From Streptomyces griseus (GTDB lineage Bacteria; Actinomycetota; Actinomycetes; Streptomycetales; Streptomycetaceae), in NCBI RefSeq assembly GCF_900460065.1, contig NZ_UAVD01000052.1:248001-312000 (forward strand): 64,000 bases of DNA, in the 5' to 3' direction. Under the pieces are notes generated by a model. The model saw only the letters and a list, made by a program, of their open reading frames with translations, did no database searches and was not told where the DNA came from. Made by a program: the position numbers and the translations under genes. Of the stretch, positions 17,479-25,628 are shown piece by piece. How positions within the stretch are numbered: position 1 is the stretch's first letter; every line of letters begins with the position of its first letter.

Positions 17479-18093
17479 ATGGCCGGGGCAGCAGCCAGGC
17501 CGTCGCTCGCCCAGCGGCGCAGGGCCGCGCTCCGCCTCGAAATCGCCGGCGAGGCCGTCCGCCTGTTCACCTCCCAGGGCGTCACCGCCACCACGGGCGA
17601 AGAGATCGCCCGGGCCGTGGGCATCTCCTCCCGCACCCTGTGGCGCCACTTCCCCACCAAGGAGAGCTGCGTCCTGCCCCTGCTCTCGGCCGGGCTCGAC
17701 CTGGCCGTGGACCAACTGGCCTCGTGGCCGCCCGGGATGACGCTGCTGGATTTCGTGACGCGGTCCAGCCGCAGCGGCGCGCTGCCCCCGGCGGCTCCGG
17801 CCGTCCTCGACCTGATCCGGATGACGTCCACCGATCCCGCGCTCCGGGCCGTCTGGCTCCAGGCCCACGACGACGCCCTGCCGGTCCTCGCGGAACTCCT
17901 CGCCCGGCGCTCGGGGGGCGGCGCCGACGCGCTGGGAACGAAGGTGCACGCGGCGACGCTCAACGGCGCGCTGCGCGCGGCGGCGGAGGAGTTCGCCCAG
18001 CGGTACGCGGACGACCCCGAGGCGTCGGGCGAGGAGATCACGGCCTGCGTCCTGGCCGCCCTGCGGGCCGCATCGGAGGGCTTGCCCTACTGA
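17479..18093 (+). CDS. TetR family transcriptional regulator
   Basis: A 204-residue regulator. The N-terminal helix-turn-helix (VRLFTSQGVTATTGEEIARAVGISSRTLWRHFPTKE, about residues 28-65) is canonical; the variable C-terminal ligand domain gives no clue to the inducer. ATG at 17479 is chosen because GGAAGG is 8 bases upstream and the longer frame adds an atypical N-terminus. It is divergent from the secreted lipase gene and likely represses it and itself. The gene downstream on the same strand (MOSC) is 77 bases away. Confidence 0.88.
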   Translation: MAGAAARPSLAQRRRAALRLEIAGEAVRLFTSQGVTATTGEEIARAVGISSRTLWRHFPTKESCVLPLLSAGLDLAVDQLASWPPGMTLLDFVTRSSRSGALPPAAPAVLDLIRMTSTDPALRAVWLQAHDDALPVLAELLARRSGGGADALGTKVHAATLNGALRAAAEEFAQRYADDPEASGEEITACVLAALRAASEGLPY

Positions 18094-18170
18094 CCGGCCG
18101 AGGCCCCGGACGGGGCCGGCCGTACGATCGGGCGACGAACCACGGACGACGACGACACACGGAGGGCACC

Positions 18171-18716
18171 ATGGGCGGCCGGGTCACCGCGGTCAGCCGC
18201 AACGAGCGGTACGGGTTCAGCAAACCCACCCGCCCGTCCATCACGCTGCTCGCCGGGCTCGGCGTGGAGGGGGATGTGCACGCGGGAACGACGATCCGCC
18301 ACCAGTTCCGCATGACGTACGAACCGGACCTGCCCAACCTGCGCCAGGTCCACCTGATGCACGAAGAACTCTTCGAGGAGCTCGCGCTCAAGGGCTTCGA
18401 CGTGTCGGCGGGCCGGCTCGGCGAGAACGTCACCACCGCGGGGGTGGACCTCCTCGGGCTTCCCGCCGGCACCCTGCTGCACCTCGGGAAGGAGGCGGTC
18501 CTGGAGGTGACCGGGCTGCGCAATCCGTGCGCGAAGATCAACGACTTCCGCCCGGGGCTGCTGGGCGAGGTGTTCGCCCTGGACCCCGTGTCGGGAGAGT
18601 TCACCTTCAAGTCGGGCGTCATGGCCGTGGTCCGCACCGGGGGGACGGTACGCGCCGGCGACACCGTCGAGGTCGAGCTGCCGCCGCCCCCGCACCGGGC
18701 CCTGGAACGCGTCTAG
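18171..18716 (+). CDS. MOSC domain protein
   Basis: A 181-residue protein made of a single MOSC (molybdenum cofactor sulfurase C-terminal) domain. Diagnostic features are GVEGDVHAGTT, RQVHLMHEELFEEL, GRLGENVTTAGVDLLGLPAGT and the conserved cysteine in VTGLRNPCAKI. Such stand-alone proteins are thought to handle sulfur on the molybdenum cofactor or relay it. ATG at 18171 follows GGAGGG. The TAG stop forms part of CTAG, into which the IS at 18717 has inserted, leaving the reading frame intact. Confidence 0.87.
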   Translation: MGGRVTAVSRNERYGFSKPTRPSITLLAGLGVEGDVHAGTTIRHQFRMTYEPDLPNLRQVHLMHEELFEELALKGFDVSAGRLGENVTTAGVDLLGLPAGTLLHLGKEAVLEVTGLRNPCAKINDFRPGLLGEVFALDPVSGEFTFKSGVMAVVRTGGTVRAGDTVEVELPPPPHRALERV

Positions 18717-19580
18717 GGAGTGTCTTTCCGATCATCGGATCGTTGGTCCGGTCATGAGGGATGGGGAGATTTCTGACGCTGCCTGGGCGGTGATGGTGCC
18801 GCTGCTGCCGCCTGCGGGTCGGGCTCGTGGCCGGTGGCGGGATCACCGTCAGGTGCTTGAGGGCATCGTGTTCAAGTTCCGTACCGGTCTGCCCTGGAGG
18901 GACCTGCCTGATCGGTTCGGCCCGTGGCAGACCGTGCACGGACGGTTCGCCCGCTGGGCGGCCGACGGCACCTTCGACCGCCTCCTGGCCGCCGCTCAGG
19001 GCCGGGCGGAGGTGGACTGGCTGGTCGCGATCGACTCCACAACCGTGCGGGCCCACCAGCACACTGCCGCCAAAGGGGGCTTGAGGAACGCGGACTGGGA
19101 CGCTCCCGCGGCGGGCTGACCAGCAAAGTCCACCTGGCCTGCGACGGCGCGGGCAGACCGCTGGGCTTCCTGCTCACCGGCGGCAACCGCAACGACTGCA
19201 CCCAGGCCGAAGCCGTCATCGACCGCATCCGCGTGGCCGGGCCGGGACCGGGACGACCACGGACCCGGCCCGATCGCATCGTCGCGGACAAGGGCTACTC
19301 CGCCCGCGCCTTCCGGAGCTACCTGCGACGGCGCGGGATCAAGGCCACGATTCCCGAACGCACCGACCAGCTCGCCGGCCGCAGACGACGCCGGGAACGG
19401 CCCTGCGGATTCGACCGGGCCTCCTACCGGCGACGCAATGTCGTCGAACGCTGCTTCCACCGCCTCAAACAATGGCGCGGCATCGCCACCCGCTACGACA
19501 AACGCCCCGACCGCTACCTCGCCGCCATCACCCTCGCCAGCACACTCATCTGGCTCGACACATGATCGACAAGACACCCC
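18717..19580 (+). mobile_element. IS5-family (IS427-like) insertion sequence
   Basis: An 864-bp element. The left end reads GGAGTGTCTTTCCGATCAT and the right end, reverse-complemented, GGGGTGTCTTGTCGATCAT. CTAG flanks it on both sides (18713-18716 and 19581-19584), fitting the YTAR targets of the IS427 group. The insert begins directly after the MOSC stop codon. It carries one transposase in two overlapping frames. Confidence 0.88.
18754..19565 (+). CDS. IS5-family transposase in two frames (-1 shift)
   Basis: The N-terminal frame (18754-19119) holds DUF4096-like DAAWAVMVPLLPPAGRARG, RTGLPWRDLPDRFGPW and the first catalytic Asp in WLVAIDSTTVRAH. The C-terminal frame (to 19565, offset -1) carries the second Asp in RIVADKGYSA and the Glu in NVVERCFHRLKQWRGIATRYDK. 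Family alignment puts the crossover after HTAAKGG, at the run AAAGGGGGC (19072-19080). This is where programmed frameshifting is known in the IS427 group, although the slippery heptamer is not canonical and a true indel is possible. Confidence 0.82.
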
Positions 19581-19990
19581 CTAGGGCGTTTTCCGAAAGT
19601 GGATGCTGGTCATGCGATGGCCTTGGTCCGTGTCGCGTGGAGATCTGACGGACGAGCAAGGGACCCTGCCGGAGCCGCCGTCGCCGAAGGGGAAGAAGCC
19701 GGGGCGGCCACGTGTGTGATCACCCCGGCGGCTGAACGACGGCATACGATCTTCCGGCCAGGCGGCCCACCGCAAGAACGCGGCTCGCGCGGCGGTCGGC
19801 CGCCCAGGCGCGACAGGGCCGACCCTGAGGAGAGGCACGCGGTGGAGTGCGGCACCAACCGCGTCGAAAGACACCGCGCCGTCGCCACGAGGTACGACAA
19901 GCTCGCCGTCCGCCACGAGGCGAACGTCCTCGTCGCCGCCATCAACGAGCTGCTGCGAACCGCACGTTCGACGTTCGGCAGATCCGGACA
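19581..19990 (+). pseudogene. Degenerate IS5-family transposase remnant
   Basis: Starts at CTAG with GGGCGTTTTCCGAAAGTGG, an IS5-type terminus. ATG at 19612 opens a short frame containing DLTDEQGTLPEPPSPKGKK, matching the N-terminus of IS5 transposases, which stops early. A second piece in another frame reads GTNRVERHRAVATRYDKLAV and VLVAAINELL, matching the catalytic C-terminus. The middle, including both Asp residues, is lost, and no right inverted repeat is visible before 20010. It lies directly against the intact IS. Confidence 0.75.
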
Positions 19991-20009
19991 GTCGGACCGC
20001 CACGCCCAC

Positions 20010-21119
20010 TCAGCCGGCGTGGAGGATCCGAAAGCGATCGGGTTCCGCCGGGTCCCGGTCAACGACGTGGATGGGTGTCCAAGCCCATTGCCAGACGCTG
20101 ATGCCCGGCGTGCGGGAGAACCGGATCGGCCCGCGGGTGCCCTCGACCGCGACGCGCGGCCATGACCCGGCGAGGGCCGCCCGGTCCGTGCCGTGGGAAC
20201 GCAGCAATCCCGCGAGGACGGCGACGGTGTCCCACCCCTCGAAGGCGACGAAGGAGGGCGCTTCGCCGAGCCGCTCGCGGAGCTCCTTCCCGACGCGTTC
20301 ACCGAGCGGACCGAGGCGCTCGGGCAGGTAGCGCAGGAACGGGATCCCGGCGCCGTCATCGCCCAGCGCCGCGGCCCATTCGGCGAACTCCGGTTGTCCG
20401 GCCGGAGCGCCGAGAAGGATCTCCGCGAGCCGCCGGTCACCCCGGACGGCCCGGACGATGGGCACCGCCGGCTCCGGATGGCCGACCAGCAGGAGCAGCG
20501 CTGTCGCGCCATGGTCGACGAGCGCGTCGCACAGGGCCTCGGGCGTGAGCGTCGCGTCGAGTTCGAGGACGGTGCCGCCGCGGGCAGCGAGGTGGTCCCG
20601 CAGGACGCGGGTCCCGGACGCCCAGTAGACGCTCGGCTGGGTCACCACGGCGATCCGACTCCGGCCCGTGCGGAGGAGGAAGTCCGCGTAGATCCGCCAG
20701 CCGTGGGACTGGGCCGGGGCCAGACGCGCGACCCACTCCGTCGGCTCCTCGGTGAGCGCGTCGAGCACCGCGGACGAGCAGAGAAACGGTACGCCGAGGG
20801 CGTCGGCTCGGGCGGCGGCGGCGCGGGCGACCACGCTGTGATACTCACCCGCCACGGCGGCCACGCCCAGGTGGGCCAGTTCGTCCACGGCCGCGGCAGC
20901 CCGCTCCGGATCGGCCGCGGTGTCCCGAACCACCAACTCCAGTGGTCTGCCGTCGATCCCGCCGGCGTCGTTGACCTCACCAACGGCCAGGTCGAGTCCT
21001 GCGAGCAGGTGTCGGCCCGCCTCGACCCAGCCGGGCCGCGTCAGCGGAACCAGAGCGCCCAGGCGGACGGGTGACCTGTCCGTGTGCTCCGCTCCGGACG
21101 GCGATGGTGGCGTGTTCAT
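20010..21119 (-). CDS. Substrate-binding-like (Peripla_BP_6/Leu-Ile-Val type) protein without signal peptide
   Basis: A 369-residue type I periplasmic-binding fold: VRLGALVPLTRPGWVEAGRHLLAGLDLAVGEVNDAGGIDGRPLELVVRDT is a classic branched-chain amino acid-binding start, split here only to name the family by its LGALVPLTRPG and NDAGGIDGRPL motifs. AVAGEYHSVV and VPFLCSSAVLDALT give the ligand loop. There is no signal peptide or lipobox upstream of the domain and no ABC transporter nearby. It may be a cytosolic sensor-like domain, or depend on another system. ATG at 21119 follows AGGGGAGA. Its 3' end lies about 20 bases from the IS remnant. Confidence 0.8.
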   Translation of the reverse strand: MNTPPSPSGAEHTDRSPVRLGALVPLTRPGWVEAGRHLLAGLDLAVGEVNDAGGIDGRPLELVVRDTAADPERAAAAVDELAHLGVAAVAGEYHSVVARAAAARADALGVPFLCSSAVLDALTEEPTEWVARLAPAQSHGWRIYADFLLRTGRSRIAVVTQPSVYWASGTRVLRDHLAARGGTVLELDATLTPEALCDALVDHGATALLLLVGHPEPAVPIVRAVRGDRRLAEILLGAPAGQPEFAEWAAALGDDGAGIPFLRYLPERLGPLGERVGKELRERLGEAPSFVAFEGWDTVAVLAGLLRSHGTDRAALAGSWPRVAVEGTRGPIRFSRTPGISVWQWAWTPIHVVDRDPAEPDRFRILHAG

Positions 21120-21480
21120 CGGGTGGCGTCTCCCCTGGGACGATGCGGTCGCGGTCCGCCCGGATCGCGCGCCGGCCGCTGACGGTGCGCGACCATCACG
21201 TCCCGCCGAGGCGGACGCGCCCGGGTGATCTTGCCGGTCATTGGATCCGACACCCGCGCTCACACGCAACCGAGATTCTGCTCGCTGAGCTGCCAGGCTT
21301 CATCGGCACCGGCACGGGCCTGCACCCAGCAGGGGCTTCCGAAACACGCGTCTGGACGGCCCGGGCAGCGGGCCGCGACCCGGCCGGCCGGGCCCGGTCG
21401 TGGCGGGCACCGGCCTCTTCCGACGGCCCAGGCCCCGACGCGGCCGAGGAGGCCGGCGCCGGGACCGCGCTCCCGGCCGA

Positions 21481-22026
21481 CTAGCCCTGCTGCTCCAAGG
21501 AGTCGGCGAACGCGCGCAGCGCATCGGCCAGATCCTTCTTCGTGGGCAGCTCGTCGACCTTCTTCTCCAGGTCGTCGATCCGCCGGGCGACCTCCGCGAG
21601 ATCGGCGGGAGCGGTCGGCGAGGGGCTGGGCCCGACCGTGGGATTCGGACCGCTCGGATGGGCACTGGGCTCGGGGCCCCCGGTGGATCCGGAATCGCCG
21701 CCGTCCGATCCTCCGGAACCGCCCACGTTCCCGCTGCCGTCCGACCCGCCGGAACCGCTCACGCTCCCGCCGTCCGACCCCCCGGAACCGCTCACACTCC
21801 CGCCGCCGTCCAAGCCCCCGGCGCCGCCGTCGCCGCCACCCGAGACCTCACCGCCGCCGCTCGATCCCGCGGGCACGCTTTCGACCGGCACCGGATCCGG
21901 GCCGGTCGACCCCTCGTCCGACGTACCCACGGCCAGCGCACCGCCGACTCCGAACACCACCGCGGCAGCGGCTCCGGCCAATGCCGCCATCACACGTCTC
22001 GTCCGTCGATTCCCCGAAATCTCCAT
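21481..22026 (-). CDS. Membrane-anchored Ser/Gly-rich repeat protein with C-terminal coiled coil
   Basis: A 181-residue protein. A basic N-terminus (GNRRTRRV) precedes one hydrophobic segment (MAALAGAAAAVVFGVGGALAVG, about residues 12-33), an anchor or signal. The middle is Gly/Ser/Asp-rich with repeated GSGGSDGG units. The C-terminus (LAEVARRIDDLEKKVDELPTKKDLADAL) is a short amphipathic coiled coil. The family is not recognised; the architecture suggests a surface-exposed stalk. ATG at 22026 is chosen by position before the anchor, but a longer GTG start is possible. Confidence 0.6.
   Translation of the reverse strand: MEISGNRRTRRVMAALAGAAAAVVFGVGGALAVGTSDEGSTGPDPVPVESVPAGSSGGGEVSGGGDGGAGGLDGGGSVSGSGGSDGGSVSGSGGSDGSGNVGGSGGSDGGDSGSTGGPEPSAHPSGPNPTVGPSPSPTAPADLAEVARRIDDLEKKVDELPTKKDLADALRAFADSLEQQG
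21701..21805. repeat. In-frame tandem repeats, 36/33/36 bp
   Basis: Three units starting CCGTCCGA and containing CCGGAACCGC encode the GSGGSDGG-type linker repeats of the protein above. They are coding repeats and not a CRISPR. Confidence 0.8.
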
Positions 22027-22106
22027 TCTCCAGACCCTAGCCACCACCTGAGGCGGAGGGACGGGTTCCTCCAACCCTCGCGATGTTTCCCCTTCCCCGA
22101 TCCACC

Positions 22107-22187
22107 CTAACCCCTCTAACGCGACTTGACAGGTTAGGTGCGGGCGCCATGATGGAGCCAACCAGCAAATCGATCCAGAGGGGTTAG
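22107..22187. promoter_or_regulatory. Promoter flanked by a perfect 11-bp inverted repeat
   Basis: CTAACCCCTCT at 22107-22117 is the exact reverse complement of AGAGGGGTTAG at 22177-22187. Between them lie TTGACA (22126-22131) and CATGAT (22148-22153), 16 bases apart, and a further half site GGTTAGG at 22132-22138. The downstream arm covers the ribosome-binding site of the hydrolase. Two operator copies bracketing the promoter are likely. Confidence 0.65.
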
Positions 22188-22189
22188 TC

Positions 22190-23062
22190 ATGACTGCCGT
22201 CCATCACCGCTTCACGGACGTTCAGGGCCGGCGGATCTTCTACCGCGAGGCCGGCGACGCCGAGGCGCCCGCCGTCGTGCTGCTGCACGGCTTCCCGACC
22301 AGTTCGTTCATGTTCCGCGACCTCATTCCCGCGCTGGCCGGCCGCTTCCACGTGATCGCGCCCGACCACCTGGGCTTCGGCCTCTCCGACGCCCCCTCGA
22401 CCGACGCGTTCACCTACACCTTCGACGCGCTCGCCGAGCTGACCGCGCGACTGCTCGAAAAGCTGGGGGTGAGCCGCTACGCCGTCTACGTCCAGGACTA
22501 CGGGGCGCCGATCGGCTGGCGGCTCGCGCTGGCCGACCCCGCGGCCGTCACGGCGATCATCACGCAGAACGGCAACGGCTACGACGCGGGCTTCGTCGAG
22601 AGCTTCTGGGGGCCGATCCGCGACTACCAGCGCGAGCAGACGCCCGAGAACGAGGCACACGCACGCAGCGCGCTGACCCTGGAGGGCATCAAGTGGCAGT
22701 ACGTCACCGGCACTCCGGACGAGAGCACCGTCAGCCCCGACACCTGGCACCACGACTTCGCCCTCGTCTCCCGCCCCGGCAACGACGAGATCCAGCTGTC
22801 GCTGTTCCGTGACTACGCGAGCAACTCGCCGCTGTACCCGGCGCTGCACAGCTACCTCCGCGCGCACCGCCCGCCGGTTCTCGCGGTGTGGGGGAAGAAC
22901 GACCCGATCTTCGGCCCCGACGGCGCCCGCGCCTTCGCCGACGACGTTCCGGATGCGGAGATCCACCTCCTGGACGGAGGCCACTTCCTGCTGGAGAGCG
23001 CAGGCGAGGCGGTGGCCGCGCTCATCCTCGACTTCCTGGGCCGCGTCCACAGCGGGGTCTGA
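22190..23062 (+). CDS. Alpha/beta hydrolase (haloalkane dehalogenase/epoxide hydrolase-like)
   Basis: A 290-residue soluble hydrolase. The oxyanion motif is LLHGFPTSSFMF, the nucleophile elbow is VQDYGAPIGW with Asp as nucleophile, the acid lies in AVWGKNDPIFG, and the His in LDGGHFLLES. An Asp nucleophile and the preceding DHLGFGLSD point to the epoxide hydrolase/haloalkane dehalogenase branch and not a Ser esterase. Its ribosome-binding site, AGAGGGG, lies inside an inverted repeat, so repression is likely to block translation-proximal DNA. Probable role in detoxifying or using small electrophilic compounds. Confidence 0.88.
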   Translation: MTAVHHRFTDVQGRRIFYREAGDAEAPAVVLLHGFPTSSFMFRDLIPALAGRFHVIAPDHLGFGLSDAPSTDAFTYTFDALAELTARLLEKLGVSRYAVYVQDYGAPIGWRLALADPAAVTAIITQNGNGYDAGFVESFWGPIRDYQREQTPENEAHARSALTLEGIKWQYVTGTPDESTVSPDTWHHDFALVSRPGNDEIQLSLFRDYASNSPLYPALHSYLRAHRPPVLAVWGKNDPIFGPDGARAFADDVPDAEIHLLDGGHFLLESAGEAVAALILDFLGRVHSGV

Positions 23063-23189
23063 CCACGCCAGGAGCCTTCGGCGGCGAGCCGGAGGCGGCG
23101 TGCGCCCGGCGGCGGCCACCCTCCACGGCCGGCGCCGGGCCGCACGTCGGCGCCCGTCGGCCGTCGCGGCGTCCCGGCGGCGAAATGCG

Positions 23190-23222
23190 CTTCAGGTTCG
23201 CTTCAGTTCGGGCTGTTAGAGT
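23190..23222 (+). promoter_or_regulatory. Promoter with 11-base-period direct repeat
   Basis: CTTCAG occurs at 23190-23195 and 23201-23206, one helical turn apart, just upstream of TAGAGT (23217-23222). Such repeats overlapping the -35 position are typical binding sites for OmpR-type response regulators acting as activators. Confidence 0.4.
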
Positions 23223-23302
23223 GCAGTCCTGCGGCGGCAATTCGCCGAGCGGCTTCGGCACTTCGCCCTTGAGCCGAATCGACCGGGACAGGGAGCGTAG
23301 GA

Positions 23303-23659
23303 ATGCGCTGCAGGGAGATTCTGGCCTTCTGTGCCGGTATCGCCGTGCTCCTGCTGATTTCCGTGTTCACCCTCGGTTCCTCCACCCAGACCCCGGGGAC
23401 CGTCGACACGTCGACTCATTCCCACTCCGTTTCCGTATTCGACGGGTCGGGGCCGAGCGCTCCGCTGGAGGGCGTCGACGGTGACGCCACGCTCCAGCAC
23501 CGCCACAAAGCGGGAAGCGCTACGGCCTCTCCTCCCGTGCCGGCGGGCATTCCCTCCACCTCACCTGATCTCCACGACTGCGCGGCGGATGCCGCCCGGC
23601 AGCATGCTGCGCACCCGGGTTCGCGAAGCCCTGCCCGTGTCCAGATCCTTCGCTGCTGA
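23303..23659 (+). CDS. Small secreted or membrane-anchored hypothetical protein
   Basis: A 118-residue protein with an N-terminal hydrophobic segment (ILAFCAGIAVLLLISVFTLG, residues 6-25) and a polar, His/Ser/Pro-rich remainder without recognisable domain. CAGGGAGCG precedes the ATG. It follows the 11-base direct-repeat promoter and lies about 330 bases before the DedA gene. Similar short anchored proteins of unknown function are common next to regulated Streptomyces genes; no function can be assigned. Confidence 0.5.
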   Translation: MRCREILAFCAGIAVLLLISVFTLGSSTQTPGTVDTSTHSHSVSVFDGSGPSAPLEGVDGDATLQHRHKAGSATASPPVPAGIPSTSPDLHDCAADAARQHAAHPGSRSPARVQILRC

Positions 23660-23991
23660 GCGGAGCCTTGGTCCGCCGTGCGGCAGCCCCTCGGGCCCCC
23701 GCGCGGCCCGACGCCCCGCGGTAGCCCGGCACTCGCCGCGGTAGCAGTACCGCGCTCGCCCCCTGTGGTGAGCAGGCCCCCGTGGCCCCCGGTCCCTGAT
23801 CTCCCGCTCGCGGCTGTGTGTCCTCACATCCCGCGCCATGCGGAATTCCGTCGCTATTCCCTCGCGATGGGGCGCGGATTCCTCACTCGGTATCCGGCCG
23901 GATCCTGTGGCCTTCGCGCCCCGAAAGATATGAAGCCGAGTTGACGAGCACTCCGACCTCGGCCCCCTACTCAGTCCTGGAGCAGACGCAC
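23660..23991. other. Gap before the DedA gene
   Basis: 332 bases without a convincing gene. A small hairpin, CGCGGTA and TACCGCG around GCAG (23737-23754), could end the upstream transcript. The sequence from 23840 to 23940 is AT-richer and may hold the DedA promoter. Confidence 0.4.
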
Positions 23992-24648
23992 ATGCAGCAT
24001 TTCCCCCTCGCCTCGGAGCAGGCGAGCGGCATCGCAGGGTGGGCGACCAGCCTTGTCGAAACCATGGGTGGCCCCGGGGCCGGGCTGGCGATCGCCTTGG
24101 AGAATCTCTTTCCGCCGCTGCCGAGCGAAATCATTCTGCCGCTGACGGGTTTCGCCGCGGGGCAGGGAGTGATCAGCCTGTTCTCCGCGCTGTTCTGGAC
24201 GACGCTGGGGTCGGTGGTAGGGGCTGTCGCCCTCTATCAGATCGGCGCTCTCTTCGGCCGGGACCGCATGTACGCGCTGTGGGAGCGGCTTCCCCTGGTG
24301 AAGGTCTCCGATCTCAGGAAGACCGAGGCCTGGTTCGTCAAGCACGGCATGAAGGCCATCTTCTTCGGCCGGATGATTCCGATCTTCCGCAGCCTGATCA
24401 GTGTTCCGGCAGGCCTGGAGCGCATGCCGCTGCCGATCTTCATACTCCTCACCGCTCTGGGCAGCTTCATATGGAACTTCATCCTCGTCATGGCCGGATA
24501 CCTGCTGGGTGACCAGTGGGAGCTCGTGGAGAGTTACGTCGGAGTGCTCTCGAAGGTCGTTCTGGTTCTGGTGGTCGTGGCGTTGGTCGTGGCGGTCGCT
24601 CGCAGGCTGCGTTCCCGTCGAGGTGACCGGCAGAGGGGCCACGCGTGA
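23992..24648 (+). CDS. DedA family membrane protein
   Basis: A 218-residue DedA/SNARE-associated (VTT domain) protein, probably a lipid-carrier flippase-type transporter as shown for UptA/DedA relatives. Family motifs are ALENLFPPLPSEIILPLTGFAA, GSVVGAVALYQIGALFGRD, FFGRMIPIFRSLISVPAGLERMP (the conserved F/GR-x4-R element) and the terminal hydrophobic helices GYLLGD and VVLVLVVVALVVAVA. ATG at 23992 follows TGGAG. About five membrane segments are expected. Confidence 0.9.
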   Translation: MQHFPLASEQASGIAGWATSLVETMGGPGAGLAIALENLFPPLPSEIILPLTGFAAGQGVISLFSALFWTTLGSVVGAVALYQIGALFGRDRMYALWERLPLVKVSDLRKTEAWFVKHGMKAIFFGRMIPIFRSLISVPAGLERMPLPIFILLTALGSFIWNFILVMAGYLLGDQWELVESYVGVLSKVVLVLVVVALVVAVARRLRSRRGDRQRGHA

Positions 24649-24793
24649 CCGGTTCGGCCAACGGTCCTGAGCCGTCCGCTCCGGGAGGCACACCGGTCAC
24701 CCGGCGAGGGCCGCCGACGAGCGGTCACGCAGGAATTCGCCAGCGGCCGCGCACCGGGCGCGGACCGTCGATCCGATCGGCAAGGGGACACGT

Positions 24794-25345
24794 ATGGCTA
24801 TGTGGGACCGCATCAAGGACCAGGCCAAGGGGCTTCAGCAGCAGTCGCAGGGCACGAGGGGCCCGGCCGGCCAGGGACAGCCGGGCACCGGATCCTCCGG
24901 CGGCTCGAAGGAGAAGTTGGTGGGGCTGCTCAAGTCGCAGCTCGGCTCCCTCAAGACGGAGCTCAAGAGTGGGGCGTACCGGGACGCGAGTATGGCGATG
25001 TGTGCTCTGGTCGCGGCCGCCGACGGGTCCGTCGACCCCGCCGAGCGGCACCACGTGGAGACGCTGATCCTGCAGAACGACGTCCTGCAGAACTTCCCTC
25101 CGGAGCAGCTGCGGCAGAGGTTCAACAAGCATGTCGATCAGATGATGTTCAACTTCCAGCAGGGCAAGACGGAGGCCATGCAGGAGATCGCCAAGGCCGC
25201 GAAGAAGCCCGTGGAGGCCAAGGCCGTCGTTCAGACCGGCTTCGTGATCGCCGGTGCGGACGGGTACATCGCCCCGGCAGAGGCGCAGGTCCTCCGGGAG
25301 GCGTGCATGGCGCTCGGGGTGTCCCCGCAGGAGTTCGGGCTCTGA
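24794..25345 (+). CDS. TerB-like (tellurite resistance) protein
   Basis: A 183-residue cytosolic protein. A Gly/Ser/Gln-rich N-terminal linker (about residues 10-40) precedes a helical TerB domain: MCALVAAADGSVDPAERHHVE and VIAGADGYIAPAEAQVLREACMALG are the two acidic metal-binding loops that define TerB. No other ter genes lie nearby. Stand-alone TerB proteins in Streptomyces are linked to membrane stress and phage or metal response, but no specific role can be given. AAGGGGAC is the ribosome-binding site. Confidence 0.85.
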   Translation: MAMWDRIKDQAKGLQQQSQGTRGPAGQGQPGTGSSGGSKEKLVGLLKSQLGSLKTELKSGAYRDASMAMCALVAAADGSVDPAERHHVETLILQNDVLQNFPPEQLRQRFNKHVDQMMFNFQQGKTEAMQEIAKAAKKPVEAKAVVQTGFVIAGADGYIAPAEAQVLREACMALGVSPQEFGL

Positions 25346-25379
25346 TCCGACCGGTGCGCCTCGCGCGGCGGCGGGGACC

Positions 25380-25412
25380 CGGCGGGACGCGACCGTTTCG
25401 CGTCCCGCCGGA
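25380..25412. terminator. Bidirectional hairpin terminator
   Basis: Perfect 14-bp arms CCGGCGGGACGCGA and TCGCGTCCCGCCGG enclose CCGTT, between the convergent TerB and ferredoxin genes. Confidence 0.85.
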
Positions 25413-25421
25413 CCCGGCCCG

Positions 25422-25628
25422 TCAGTCGTCGGTCAGGGACACCGCCCCGACCGGGCAGGCCCGAACGGCCTCCCGCACCCGTGGGTGGTCCCCCGTCCCC
25501 GCCGTGCTCCCGGGAAGCATCTCGCTGAACCCGTCGTCGTCCTGCGTGAACACGTCGGGCGCGGTCAGCGCGCACATGCCGGCCCCCACGCACCGTTCCC
25601 TGTCGACCCGCACGCCCATGCCGCTCAC
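25422..25628 (-). CDS. [3Fe-4S] ferredoxin, P450 partner
   Basis: A 68-residue ferredoxin. Cys13, Cys19 and Cys58 form CX5C...CP, with the fourth ligand of a 4Fe-4S cluster missing, as usual for actinobacterial P450 ferredoxins. GTG at 25628 overlaps the P450 stop (GTGA), so it is translationally coupled and should carry electrons to that enzyme. An internal ATG at 25619 is a second possible start. Confidence 0.92.
   Translation of the reverse strand: MSGMGVRVDRERCVGAGMCALTAPDVFTQDDDGFSEMLPGSTAGTGDHPRVREAVRACPVGAVSLTDD

Noticed and set aside
21701..21805. Possible CRISPR or regulatory tandem repeats
   Set aside because: Units of 33-36 bp are multiples of three, have no unique spacers and encode Gly/Ser/Asp linker repeats in frame.
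23678..23944. 89-codon Pro-rich ORF before DedA
   Set aside because: No ribosome-binding site, irregular codon bias and overlap with AT-rich probable promoter sequence.
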